Shown here in pieces: positions 47,325 to 58,313 of a DNA stretch of 60,000 bases. Made by a program: the position numbers and the translations under genes. This DNA is from Takakia lepidozioides (lineage: Eukaryota; Streptophyta; Takakiopsida; Takakiales; Takakiaceae): NCBI GenBank assembly GCA_030704615.1, contig CM060733.1, forward strand, positions 22,756,001 through 22,816,000, given 5' to 3'. The notes beneath the pieces are model-generated. The model did not search any database. It was not told the origin of the DNA and saw nothing but the letters and a program-made list of their open reading frames with translations. Numbering within the stretch: the stretch's first letter is position 1; the number at the start of each line of letters is the position of its first letter.

Positions 47325-47960
47325 TCATTCCCCCTCCAAAGCCTCCCTCATTCTCATCTCCATATTTGCTGGAATCTAAGGAACCACTCATCCCATGTCG
47401 GACATACAAAAGATCAAACGCATTAGTCTTGTCCTTTTCAAATAATCCCAGCACTACTTGCTTCAACCACCTTCGCGCCTCTGCGCTTGATAGTCCTTTT
47501 TCGTTTACCTGACTATCCCATTAGTGCATGTTACGCTTCCTACCTTACCCCACTTCCCGGGAAGCCCCCTGCACTGCGTTCGAAGCAACTTTCCGGACAT
47601 GATGAAGTACTCTGGGCGGAATAGACCGCGGCTTCGTAACGGAAAACTAAACCCAGACTATTGATAACTTTATATACTAGTAGACCATTTCTTCACCCTC
47701 TATTGGTATAAGTACCCAAAGCAAACTCTCCCGCAGTCCCAGGAAAAAAGAGGCAAACTCCTCCCCCACACAAATCCACTTTCCTCCCCCCCCACGCTCA
47801 GTCCTGGCCACCGAAGTTCAACTCCAGAAGCCCCGAACCGCACTCACAGAGAGGGCAAAAAGTGGGTTGGGATGAGGGGTAGGCCCTTATACTGCCTGGA
47901 GAGGCCTGGCGTGTGACCGCCTCTGCTGCCCATTCACGCCTCACCACGTGTTCAAGGGAG
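47325..47960. other. Former flank of the kinase locus, no gene recognised
   Basis: Pyrimidine-rich on the plus strand, possibly the 5' flank or promoter of the minus-strand kinase. No repeats until the hairpin array begins. Confidence 0.45.
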
Positions 47961-48390
47961 CGGTCGCACCTAATAACAAAAAAGAAAAAGTCTGCGACCA
48001 CCACCGGCTGGTGGTCGCACCCATTTAGAAAATAATTAAAAATATGCGACCACCCCTGCTGGGGTCGCACCCATTTAAAAAATAATTAAAAATGTGCGAC
48101 CATCCCCTGCTGGTGGACGCACATATTTTTAAAAAAATGAAAAAGTTGCGACCACCATCTGCTGTGGTCGCACCCAATTTTTTTTTAAAAAATGTGCGAC
48201 CACCCTCTGCTTGTGGTCGCACCTATTAAAAAAAAATGAAAATGTTGCGACCAACCCATCTGCTGGTGGTCGCCCCATTTAAAAAAAAAAAAAATGTGCG
48301 ACCACCCTCTTCTGATGGTCGCACCTATTTTAAAAAAATAAAAATTTGTCCGACCACCTTTGCTTACGGTCGCATGATTGACAATATAAA
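47961..48390. repeat. Tandem hairpin array, about 50-bp period
   Basis: Eight units, TGCGAC starting near 47993, 48045, 48095, 48147, 48195, 48246, 48297 and 48349. Each contains the inverted pair TGCGACCACC ... GGTGGTCGCA around a CTGCT-like loop, separated by an A/T-rich spacer (CCATTTAAAAAATAATTAAA). Each unit can form a hairpin with a 10-bp stem, so the array alternates GC-rich stems with AT-rich spacers. Confidence 0.9.
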
Positions 48391-48676
48391 TCATAATATA
48401 TGAATTTACAGATAATTAATGAAGTCCACGTAAATGAGACCACATCGGTTGCCACGTCGGTTCTCATAGTAACAGTCAATAGTAAAGTAAAAAAATAAAC
48501 ATATTTATGTACAGTACGTCGGTTTAGGACGTGACGTGACGCACGTCCGTGCTGACGTCGGACGTGACGTTGACGCGTCAACGCCACGTCACGTCCAAAT
48601 TTGCAACTAGGATTCTATTTGCATCGACTATCTTCTTAGCCAAAATAGTGAATAGTATTTTTTGTTGGTGGCCTCT
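48391..48676. other. Intervening sequence with a TGACGT-rich palindromic patch
   Basis: At about 48528-48596, ACGTGACG, GACGTCGG and TGACGCGTCA form overlapping palindromes with several TGACG(T) cores. This is the core recognised by plant bZIP/TGA factors, but no gene follows. The rest is AT-rich. Confidence 0.5.
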
Positions 48677-49106
48677 TGTTAGAGGGCTGCTGGGACTTAG
48701 ACGCTTTTACGGTTCTTTGGGGTACCCTTAATTTTTGCGCAGACTGAGACCAACAGGAGCCTTAGGGGTGGCAGCAGCAGGCTTTAGGGGGTTACACAGC
48801 CCGAACAGCTCACACAGCCAGTCACAGCCCGACACAGCCCACACAACTTTACACAGCAGTCACAACTCGGCACAGCTTGACATAGTCTATCACAGTACAT
48901 GGGGAGTTATTATAATCATTGACAGGGAACGACTGTGAGGGAACGACATCTCTGCAGAGGGAACGTGTTACTTCAGGGGTGACGGTTGGTTAGTTAGGTG
49001 GTTAGAACCGCTTGCGGGTAGATTAGGAGAGCGGCAACGGGGAAGGGATCACTTCACGAGGAGTGCTTCTTGGTCATGCATGAGAGGAGATCACTTAGAC
49101 AAGCTT
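48677..49106 (+). repeat. Truncated LTR of copy D
   Basis: TGTTAGAGGGCTGCTGGGAC ... parallels the copy C LTR, including GGGTACCCTTAATTTTTGCG and a shorter CACAGCC array (48795-48895). It diverges by substitutions, so this is an older or different subfamily. It breaks off at about 49106 into inverted protease sequence. Confidence 0.8.
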
Positions 49107-49911
49107 CTTGCTTAATTGGTCTGTCATGATATTCACTCTAAGAGCCTCCATCTATCAGTACATCAGTTAGTTCTGTGCTTCCAATTCTCAATTGGATTAC
49201 TGGCACAGAATCATCAAAGTCCATGACTGTTCTCCGCCCTTCCGGCTTCACATTATAACTGGTCACCTGGCTGTTCAGGTCTGTGTTCCCTGTCACATGG
49301 GGAATTTGATTGATTGCTTGATACAGCCGTGTCTACAATAAGGTGCCACAGCCAATAGCTGTCCAATGGTAATCTCCGCTTTGGACTGGCATATTACTTC
49401 AGCCAAAGTTCCCTTCATTACTCTGCATTTCTGCAGCTTCTTTCTTCCCTTCATCCTCACTCACTTCCTCTTCTCTTTCAGAATCAGAGGGAATCTGCCA
49501 TATGAATCTCATACTCTTCTGCATTTCCCTATGGTATCTGCCACTTCCTCTTTGCAGTTCCTCTCTCATCTCTCCAAGCCTCATCATCTTCAGGCACATC
49601 ACTGCCATCTCCATTATCATCACCTTCCCTCTACTGGAGGTATTATTTGGCTTTGCTTCTCGTTCCTATCTGTACTCTTACTTCTGGTACAACACATGGC
49701 CTACCATGTGAGCGCCACCACTGGGCCCATCATTCCAGGAGCTCTCATCTCATTCTGGTGTCTGTTCCAGAATGGACAGGCTGCCTTGCGATGTCCGCCT
49801 GATTACAATAGTAACACAGTTCTTCCCCATTAGGCTCCTTCGCCCTTGGTCTGTTCTGGGATTGTTTCTGTAATCCTGATTCCCTGGCTGGTAATTCCCC
49901 CTTGGATTACC
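49107..49911 (-). mobile_element. Inverted Gag/protease fragment (C/D family)
   Basis: On the minus strand this encodes the last zinc-knuckle region, the acidic linker (SDSEREEEVSEDEGKKEAAE) and the beginning of the protease (DLNSQ, VMDFDD). It parallels copy C at about 37,280-38,030, with frameshifts. It faces the plus-strand copy across the N gap, giving an inverted arrangement that may be an assembly artefact. Confidence 0.75.
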
Positions 49912-50411
49912 NNNNNNNNNNNNNNNNNNNNNNNNNNNNNNNNNNNNNNNNNNNNNNNNNNNNNNNNNNNNNNNNNNNNNNNNNNNNNNNNNNNNNNNNN
50001 NNNNNNNNNNNNNNNNNNNNNNNNNNNNNNNNNNNNNNNNNNNNNNNNNNNNNNNNNNNNNNNNNNNNNNNNNNNNNNNNNNNNNNNNNNNNNNNNNNNN
50101 NNNNNNNNNNNNNNNNNNNNNNNNNNNNNNNNNNNNNNNNNNNNNNNNNNNNNNNNNNNNNNNNNNNNNNNNNNNNNNNNNNNNNNNNNNNNNNNNNNNN
50201 NNNNNNNNNNNNNNNNNNNNNNNNNNNNNNNNNNNNNNNNNNNNNNNNNNNNNNNNNNNNNNNNNNNNNNNNNNNNNNNNNNNNNNNNNNNNNNNNNNNN
50301 NNNNNNNNNNNNNNNNNNNNNNNNNNNNNNNNNNNNNNNNNNNNNNNNNNNNNNNNNNNNNNNNNNNNNNNNNNNNNNNNNNNNNNNNNNNNNNNNNNNN
50401 NNNNNNNNNNN
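49912..50411. other. Assembly gap (500 N)
   Basis: Exactly 500 undetermined bases, the usual placeholder for a gap of unknown size. Frames reported across it are meaningless. Confidence 0.99.
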
Positions 50412-53400
50412 TGAGAGATGAGAGACTTGGAAAGATGAGAAGGAACTGCACAAGGAAGTGGCAGATACCATAAGGGAAATGCCGAAGAGTACTGATATTC
50501 CTGTGGCAGATGCCTCTGATTCTGATGAAGAAGAAGAAGTGAGTGAGGATGAAAGGAAGAAAGAAGATGCAGGCATGACAAAGTGAATGAAGAGACTTTG
50601 GCTGAAGTAATATGTCAGACCAAAGCAGAGATTACCATTGGACAGCTATTGGCTGTGGCACCTTATTGTAGGCACAGGCTGTAAAGCAATCAATCGAATT
50701 GCCCAGGAGGCAGGAAACACAGACCTGAACAGCAAGGTGACCAGTTATAATGTGAAGCCGGAAGGGCGAGAAACAGTCATGGACTTTGATGATTCTATGC
50801 CAGTAATTCCAATTGAGAATTGGAAGCACAGAACGAACTAATGTACTGATAGATGGAGGTTCTGGAGTGTAATATTATGACAGACCAATTAAGAAAGAAG
50901 CTTGGTCTAAGTAACATGAAAACCAGCCCCATTTACAGTAACAATGGCAGATCAAAGAAGTGTACAGCCATTGGGATTAATAGGAGAGGAGTTAAGATAC
51001 AGATACAGAAGATGATCTTTATGATCACAGTAACTGTGTTGAAGATGGATGAAGTCATGGAGGCTTACTCCTTATTATTGGGACGTCCGTGGCTGAAACA
51101 GGCCAGGGTATTCCATGACTGGAATCTCAGTTACTAACCGTGCATAATGGGATACACGAGATACAAATTACCACAAAAATCTAGTAGTAGTAGATACCTA
51201 CTATGAGAAGACCTCAAGGAGTCAGAGAGTATGAGGAAAGGAGGACGGATGAGGAACAGGAAGCTACCTTATTGCTGCACACCCAGAGTGGGAGCAGGTG
51301 CAGAGATGCGGCTGGAAAGCCTAGTTGTTTAAGAGGTATCTGCTGTGGTGTAGTGACAGCAACACCAACTGAAGAGGGGAAACAAGCAGTTACCCATCAC
51401 ATTCTATGAAGAAAGAGAAGGAGAAATGGAAATCCTAGAGGAACCAGCCACTTGTGAGCTTACAGGATGAAGTGGTGACTAGTTGAACAATCAAGCTGAT
51501 GAGCAGGTGAGGAAGTGAATGTGGGAACTAAAGAGGAACCGAGGATGGTGAAAGTAGGAGCTGATTTGAGCGGAATTCTTGAAGAAGCTAAAAGCTTGTT
51601 CAACAAATACAGAGATGTATTTCTTGGAGCTTGAGGATCTAAAAGGGATTACCCTGAAGTTGTCAGCATAAGATGAACTGGAACCAGGGCAGTACCAATC
51701 AAGCAGGCGAGGTACAGAATGAATCCCAACTACGCACAGAGGTTGGAGAAGAGATCAAGAAGTTGGCTGAGGCTAAGTTTATATACCCCATAGAGTAACA
51801 AACTTGGTTGTCACCCATTTGTTATAGTTCCCAAGAAGAATGATAAACTAAGAGTATTTGTGAACTACAAGAGTTGAATGCTTGTACGAAGAAAGATCCT
51901 TTCCCTTTGCCATTCACAGAAGCAGTATTGGCATGTGGCAGGCCATGAGATGTACTCATTCATGGATGGTTTCAGTGGTTACAATCAAGTGCAAGTACAG
52001 AAGAAGATCAGGAAAGACGTTTCATCACAGACTGGGGTACTTATGCATACAAAGTCATGCCCTTGGACTTTGTAATGCACCAGCAACCTTTCAGAGAGTA
52101 ATAAGTGAATCTTTTCATGAGTATCTGGATGATTTCATGCAGGTGTTCTTGGATGATTCAGTGTGTACAGCTCTAAGAATGAGCACTTGCTAAATTGGAG
52201 TTATGTCTGGCCAGATGCCAGGATGAGAGGTCTGGGCTTGAATCCAGAGAAGTGTACTTTCTGTGTGAACTCAGGGGTGCTTTGGGACAAATTGTGTGTA
52301 AAGAAGGGACTTCTGTGGATCCAGGAAGACAGAGTCCATTAAAGCCTCTCCACACCACCAGTGAATGTTAGAGTTTAAGGAGATTCCGTGGGCAAACCAG
52401 TTATTACAGAAGATTTATCAAAAGGTATGCACAAATAGCAGCACCATTGAGCAAGCTTCTGAAGAAGAAGAAAGATGCAGGTTGCCTGGACAGCTGAATG
52501 TCAACAGGCGTTTTGAGGAACTTACACTGTCAGTAACAACTACACCGTGCTGATTAACCCTCACTGGCATGTAGTATTTCATGTTCACTGCGATGCTCAG
52601 GGAGAAGCGTTGGGAGCGGTGTAGCCCAGAATGTTACAGGAAATATAGATTCACCTGTGTACTATGCTAGCAGGTTGATGAACAGTGCTGAAAGGAACTA
52701 TAGCACAACTGAAAGAGAAGCACTGGCAATGATTTATGCAGTCAAGAAATTCAGGCATTACCTATTGGTAAGAAAGTTTATGTTTTATGTGGATCACCAG
52801 GCTCTGATATATCTGGTGAACAAACCTTTGATAGGTGGAGGGATAGCGACGTGGTTAATAATCTTGCATGAGTTTGAGTTCGAGGTTATTTACAAGCCTG
52901 GCGTTTGCACATCTTGTAGCAGTCATTTGTCACGACTAACAACAGGAGCGGCCCCACAGGAGTGGATGATCAGTTTACCTGATGCGAGTTTATTTATAAT
53001 GGAGGTGCAAGGAAGTGCCAGATGAATGGTTAGATTGGCAGTGGCCAATCAGATACTACCTTACTCATGGTCAATGCCCACCTAGTTATGGTAAGGAGCA
53101 GAGGAAAAAAGAATCGTTATCAAAGCTTTACCTTATACTATGGTAGGAAGCAGATGTATAAGCTAAGACCTGATGGAGTACTAAAACGATGCTTGTACCA
53201 CAATGAAGTAAATAAAGTTTTGGAGGAATTCATAAAGGAGTGGCTGGAGTCATTTTGGAGAAGAGACTACCGTAGGAAGATACTACTCGCAGGTTACTGG
53301 TGGCCTACTTGTTCAAGATGTACACGAGTATTGTCGAGTTGTGATGAATGTCAGAGGCTAGGACCTTTGCAGAGATCGGAAGGTGGCTTTGCATCCCTAC

Positions 53401-53552
53401 AATGCCTACGGAACCATTTCAGAAATGGGGACTAGACTTTGTTGGAAGATTAACCCACCAGCCAAGAATACGGAACAGGTACATAATTACAGCCACTGAT
53501 TATACTACGAAGTGGGTGGAAGCTAAAGCTTTGAGGGACAACACAGCCAAGG
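50412..53552 (+). pseudogene. pol: Decayed gypsy copy D, Gag end to integrase
   Basis: Collinear with copy C from about 37,570 to 40,710: acidic linker, protease (the DGGSG region disturbed near 50855), RT (WLSPI region near 51810, FLDD near 52150), RNase H (52570-52930) and integrase (53090-53550). Substitutions relative to C are few, but single-base indels occur every 20-60 bp, many in homopolymers, so no frame exceeds about 120 codons. The copy is cut at 53552 in DNTAK by the GGGGGGCTGCTATTTCATGA terminus. Confidence 0.9.
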
Positions 53553-53660
53553 GGGGCTGCTATTTCATGAGCGGCATGAGCATGAGCGGAAAAAAAAAAA
53601 GCATGAGCAGACCATTGTCAGTCCACGGAAATAGGGTTAGGAGGCACGGAAATAGGGTCA
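53553..53660. repeat. CATGAGC-rich terminus, opposite orientation, next to ParB/methyltransferase gene
   Basis: GGGGGGCTGCTATTTCATGA, then GCGGCATGAGCATGAGCGG, an A-run, GCATGAGCAGACC and GGAAATAGGGTTAGGAGGCA. It is the reverse complement of the ends at 26571 and 32753, adjoining the 3' end of the minus-strand gene. It marks the boundary of the element that begins here and extends past the window. Confidence 0.7.
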
Positions 53661-54257
53661 TGTGAAGTTGGAATGTGGCACCAGTGGACTTAAAATGCAA
53701 CATTTTATTGCAAATTTTGTGGCAAGCCACGTCTATACAAGTGTGTTCTAACTGTCATAGCCGGAATGGGCACTACTCTCCTACACCCTCCGAGGAACTT
53801 GCCCCACCTTCTTCCTCATCCCCCTCATCCCCCTCATCCTCCGAGCTCTGTGATGCATCAGTTCCACTATGCCTCTCAAAAATCCCGTCCTCTCCTTGGG
53901 GGACTGTCCACCTCACCTCCTGGGAATCTTCTGCGTCTTCTCCCCCACTTTCCTCATCAGAATCCAACACAAATCTACGAGCCCGACGGGCTCTAGCTGC
54001 TGCCTCCTCCCTCATCTCATTTTCTTGAGGCTGCCTCGTCTAAAATCTGCTGTACACGAATACGTTCGGAACACCTCCTAATGGACACCGAAGCAAGCCG
54101 GGCAGCATAAGTAGGCAGGATGTACTCCCTTTCTGGACTAGGCATGAAATCTCCCTGGCAAAAAAAAGGCACGTTCCTCCTGCCATGAACTCCGGTGTAG
54201 ACGTCCCTCCGGCAGTACTTGGCATCCTACAGTAAGAACAAATCCACTTGAAGAATG
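53661..54257 (-). pseudogene. Last exon of ParB/methyltransferase gene: C-terminal tail
   Basis: After a CTGTAG acceptor near 54235 it encodes DAKYCRRDVYTGVHGRRN, DFMPSPEREYILPTYAARLA and SIRRCSERIRVQQIL. After a one-frame shift near 54020 it gives RRFVLDSDEESGGEDAEDSQ, EVRWTVPQGEDGIFE and an acidic Ser/Glu tail. Strongly homologous to the plus-strand exon 29062-29530. No domain recognised; the acidic tail suggests a nuclear, nucleic acid- or chromatin-associated protein. Confidence 0.7.
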
Positions 54258-54355
54258 TCAATACCAGCACAACCAGAAAGGGTTTTCAATGAAATAAGAG
54301 AGCGGAGGGAGGTGCCTCACAAAATCTGGAGGCAACTTACAATGCCACCACTCAC

Positions 54356-54941
54356 CGTAAACCGGGGGGCTCCTCGGCCTCGATCCAACTTCCTCCCCCC
54401 TGCTCCTTCTCGGATTTCCTCATCCTCCGAGGATGCCTCTTCCTCTTTCGGCAGACGTTCAGCCGCTGCAAGTTCCGAGTTGTGGAGGGCAGTATCTGGC
54501 TCGAAGGCGAACACATGCCTGTCGGACAACGTCCCTGCCCACATGAAGCACCTGAGGAACAAAGCGGGCGGTTAATAGCTTGCGGCATGCAATTGCAATG
54601 GGGCCAGGGGACAAACTGAGCACGTGAAGGCTTACCCGTGCCGCATGTGAGGTCCAGAATCCGCCCTTGGACATCCGAGCACGTCTCCATGAGGGTTTGG
54701 ATGGATGAAAGCAGGGCTTCGGGTCCGGCTGTTGTACCGCCACGGTTTGCCTGTCTTTGTGTCCTTCGGCATACTAGAGTGGGGCACATAGTTGTAGAGG
54801 ACATCGTAGGTACAGGGTCCACAGCGGCATCAACAAGACGACCGTCGTTGCGGAATTTGAACGTAGACCCTCTCTCACAAAGCAATATGCCTCAAACACC
54901 AATGTCTGCACATCCAACAAAGAAGGGATCAATTCCAGGGT
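54356..54941 (-). pseudogene. Amino-methyltransferase AdoMet-binding exons
   Basis: Two minus-strand exons with recognisable splice sites. Exon 54636-54941 (donor GGTAAGCC) contains PEALLSSIQTLMETCSDVQG, then RILDLTCGTG. This resembles the segment before motif I and motif I itself (D-x-x-x-G-x-G) of beta-class N6-adenine/N4-cytosine methyltransferases. Exon 54356-54551 continues as FMWAGTLSDRHVFAFEPD, where the acidic residue ending strand 2 would contact AdoMet. Joining the two needs a one-base correction, and another frameshift lies near 54790. In beta-class order this block follows the catalytic motif, as seen here with the upstream exon at 54994-56113. Confidence 0.6.
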
Positions 54942-54993
54942 CTACTTAACATACACCACAATATGAAGTGAATGCAATAGATTGATAACTTAC

Positions 54994-56113
54994 ACTTTGG
55001 CCCTCTGTTCGCAACCCCTGCGTACTGATGCAGAACCATTTTCTGAGGAGGACCGGGGTGACACTTCGGGTCCACCTTGCCACCGCATTCTCTGTGGTCT
55101 TCCCTCTCGTGGCAAGGACAACCACACATCCACCGTCATCCAGAAGCATCCCCGCCAGCCCAAACCCGGCTTTCCAGTAGTCCTCAGTAAACCTGTTCCA
55201 GGTGGGCACACCATCCAGGCCCTCCAGCAGCTCCCCATCTGGATGTCGAGGAGAATCATGTCGCAAGCTCTCTCCACCTCAACCCCCCCCCGAGTGCTCT
55301 TGCAATTCGTGCTCACAGCCGTGAAGAATTCCATCATGGCTTCAAAACCAGGGGTGTCTTTAGGCTCTGTACCGGCAGCCCTCTTCTTGGCTTTCCCTTC
55401 TGCTCCGCAGAGACTTGTTGTGTGCCACCTTCTTCGCCTGGCAGCGAGAGCGTCAATGAAGCTCTCATTGACGCATTGGATGATGGTTGGAGGTTCTAGC
55501 TTTGGCCTGTGCGTAAACGTCACCGCCGAATACCGCTGTGTAGGCTCGCCCTCAAATGCCAACTTCTTGGCAGAGCCAGTCCCACTCCGAACTGACTTGG
55601 GAACCCGGACGACCGGTGACTGGGTAGGAGCAACAGCAGTCGCAGGACCTTGAACAAAATCGGCGTCGGAGTCACTCTCTTGGGTCCCCTCCTGCGCCTC
55701 CTCCGATGCCCGATGGTTTCTTCTTTTTGTGGGTGTTACTGCAGTCACCTGTTTCCTTGTCCTTTTCCTTTGACCTTTACTCTTCTCATGCAATTTCTCC
55801 TGAATTCCTGCCTGAGCAAGCTCTGCCGCTTTCCTGGAGTTCGCAAGCGCTTTTGCCTCTTTTGCACCCAACGGAGGCAGCGGAGCCCGGTTCGTCGGAA
55901 TTCAACATCCAGCTTCAATTGAAACTCGGATGGGTCGAGCGAGCCGGGCGGAAGGTCCATCCACATACCAAGGGCAATCACGCAAATGTTCCAGATGCCA
56001 CTCCTTCACAATATCGTCAGTGTACATGAGTCAGCCCCAGGGTTCCTCCATGCCAGGAGAATGGTGGCTCGAAAGACAGATGACCTTTCTCCAAAAGCGA
56101 GAACTTACAGTAC
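54994..56113 (-). pseudogene. Linker and catalytic-motif exon of ParB/methyltransferase gene
   Basis: Minus strand from a TGCAG acceptor (56114) to a GTAAGTT donor (54993). It encodes DDIVKEWHLEHLRDCPWYVD, a Lys/Arg-rich linker (KSKGQRKRTRKQVTAVTPTK, nuclear-localisation-like), an acidic patch and then ERACDMILLDI. After a frameshift near 55240 it gives GELLEGLDGVPTWNRFTEDY and WKAGFGLAGMLLDDGGCVVV. The block DMILLDIPDGEL occupies the place of the DPPY-type motif IV, with Pro but an unusual following residue, and LLDDGGCVVVLAT fits motif V. A TGA at 55945 interrupts the frame. The catalytic motif may therefore be degenerate or divergent. Confidence 0.55.
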
Positions 56114-56149
56114 CTGCATTCATGAAAAACCCAATGAGGTCCGAAAATG

Positions 56150-57030
56150 GCTAACTCCCTGAACGGCAATAGGGCCTACAACTGGAATATGGCGCCGAAT
56201 TTCCACTTCAGGGCCACCCAGTGTAGGGACTTAGCCCGAAAATGGCTAAGTCCCTGGACGGCAATACGGCCTGGAACTGGAAAACGCGCCGAATTTCCAC
56301 TTCTTCGGGCCAGCCACCCTAGGGACTTAGACGAAAAAAATGGCTAAGTCCCTGGACGGCAATAGGGCCTGGAACTGGAATATGGCGCCGAATTTCCACT
56401 TCAGGGCCAGCCAGTCTAGGGACTTAGCCCGAAAATGGCTAAGTCCCTGGACGGCAATAGGGCCTAGAACTGGAATACGGCGCCGAATTTCCAGTTCCGG
56501 GCCAGCCACCCTAGGGACTAGACCGAAAATGGCTAAGTCCCTGGACGGAATAGGGCCTGGAACTGGAAAATAGGCGCCGAAATTCCACTTCAGGGCCAGC
56601 CAGTCTAGGGACTTAGCCCGAAAATGGCTAAGTCCCTGGACGGCAATAGGGCCTAGAACTGGAATACGGCGCCGAATTTCCAGTTCCGGGCCAGCCACCC
56701 TAGGGACTTAGACCGAAAATGGCTAAGTCCCTGGACGGCAATAGGGCCTGAACTGGAATATGGCGCCGAATTTCCACTTCAGGGCCAGCCAGTCTAGGGA
56801 CTTAGCCCGAAAATGGCTAAGTCCCTGGACGGCAATAGGGCCTAGAACTGGAAAACGGCGCCGAATTTCCAGTTCCGGGCCAGCCACACTAGGGACTTAG
56901 CCCGAAATGGCTAAGTCCCTGAACGGCAATAGGGCCTGGAACTGGAAAATGGCGCCGAATTTCCAGTCCGGGCCAGCCAGTCTAGGGACTTTGCCATTTT
57001 CGGAGCCCTGACTGGAAATTCGGCGCCATT
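56150..57030. repeat. Palindromic satellite within an intron, about 95-bp period
   Basis: Nine units start (GGAATATGGCGCCGAATTTC or variant) near 56184, 56279, 56377, 56472, 56565, 56661, 56755, 56850 and 56944. Each unit also carries GGGACTTAGCCCGAAAATGG followed by CTAAGTCCC, a second inverted pair. Alternate units are more alike (TATGGCGCC with CACTTCAGGG; TACGGCGCC with CAGTTCCGGG), giving a 190-bp higher-order repeat. The core is a relative of the GAAATGCGGCGCCGCATTTC palindrome. It lies between the splice sites at 56114 and 57101. Confidence 0.93.
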
Positions 57031-57101
57031 TTCCCTAACACCACTTAGGCCTCTAACATCCTGAAATGCCAGGACTTGAAAGAAAGGCAGCGCGTATGTA
57101 C

Positions 57102-57315
57102 CTGTACAGAAGGCGCATTGCTGCTTTGTCCGCGTTCGGCTGGTCGGTGAACTCGTGGCTCCGGCGAGCATCTGCTATCTCCCGAAAGAATAGGTGGTTT
57201 TGTAGAGCAGAAAGTACCTCGTCACATAGTCACGCAGGCTCTCTGCTGCAGGAGATATCTCCATCTTGAACTGATGTGCTTGTGTGTCCAGCTGCTCTTG
57301 CGCATTCGTCGTCAC
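57102..57315 (-). pseudogene. Central exon of ParB/methyltransferase gene
   Basis: Minus strand, CACAG acceptor and GTACAT donor. It encodes VTTNAQEQLDTQAHQFKMEI, RDYVTRYFLLYKT and, after a single frame change, LFFREIADARRSHEFTDQPN then ADKAAMRLLYR. Predicted helical, no recognised domain. It lies between the ParB and methyltransferase parts. Confidence 0.6.
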
Positions 57316-57410
57316 CTGTGGAGATTGTCCATCAGATCGCTTTCCTCAAAAAATACAATGAATCAACCCCCTACTAGAGTACAAGCCCCAAACGAAGCGT
57401 GGGGAAGTAC

Positions 57411-57908
57411 CTGAAACCACCATGTCATGCGGTTCTTCATCACATGTCGAATGTGGGGTCAGAGAGTTTGTCGGTTTGGGGAAGCTCCACATGTCCCTGG
57501 TACTTTGGGAACCATTCCAGATTTGGAGCCACCGGGTCTGTCCAACCACCCAGCATATTCGTAAGCGCCAAACACCACAAAAAGGAGTTGTTGCCACCAC
57601 AATTTGGTTAAGAATGTATCACCTTTTCTGTTGCATCCACACAGGATGTGGCTAGACGATGGAGCTTCTCCAATGTCATCGTGGGCTTCAGAGCGCGAGA
57701 GTAGTGCTTTCCCACCTCCACCAGAAAGTCGGGCACCAAGGGCGGGATCAGCTATGGCCACGTACTTTACCATCCGCGACTTGTACTTTATGCGGGCCCT
57801 CACCTCCGCAGCTTTGACATACGATTCGAGTTCCGGGAGGGTTGGATTCTTCTCCTCTGACTCCATGTAGAACCTCCGCGCATGTGCCAAATCCTGCTGT
57901 ATTTTCGT
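57411..57908 (-). pseudogene. Post-ParB helical exon(s)
   Basis: CGACAG acceptor at about 57909 and a GTACTT donor at about 57410. It encodes AHARRFYMESEEKNPTLPEL, YVKAAEVRARIKYKSRMVKY and KLWWQQLLFVVFGAYEYAGW. The frame stops at 57459; a frame change is needed to continue, so an indel or an internal intron (a GTAAGCG donor lies on the minus strand near 57557) is likely. Confidence 0.55.
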
Positions 57909-58007
57909 CTGTCGAAAAGCAGCACATAAGATTAGAGATCCTGCTCAACACAATTTCTCTATTGGGGGAGGAGAGACAAATTAGCAACAAAACTGCAGGA
58001 GCTTTAC

Positions 58008-58197
58008 CCGAAATATGTAGTCCACCATGGCGTCGACGCTCAGCCTATACCAGGTTCTGTCTGCCTTTGCCTCCGACTTGCGCAGGAGGTCGGCACTGAG
58101 GGAATTGGCAAACTCTTCCACCCCCTGCCTCCCGACATCCTTCACTCGGAAGAGCATATGGGACAAGTTGGTGGCAATGAAGGCATTCTCAGTCACC
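58008..58197 (-). pseudogene. Exon following the ParB domain
   Basis: CTGCAG acceptor and GTAAAG donor. It encodes VTENAFIATNLSHMLFRVKD, VGRQGVEEFANSLSADLLRK and RLSVDAMVDYIFR. This fits the helical segment after a ParB N-terminal domain, where partition and phage ParB-like proteins have a helix-turn-helix region. I cannot confirm an HTH by eye. Confidence 0.6.
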
Positions 58198-58313
58198 CTG
58201 CAGTGCCACATTTCCATCAAACAATACTGAAATGGGAATTTTCATATATATGAGGATTCGCAATGAAATGACTTCCAAATTCAAAGTCCAAAGCGAGAGG
58301 GGTTGTAGCTTAC

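Noticed and set aside
48528-48596. Functional bZIP-regulated promoter
   Set aside because: No coding sequence or transcription signals downstream; only an LTR remnant follows.
49750-50581. Frames made mostly of X across the N gap
   Set aside because: Undetermined bases, no information.
56327-56698. Open frame over the 95-bp satellite
   Set aside because: Same reason: repeat-derived translation with the satellite period, inside an intron.
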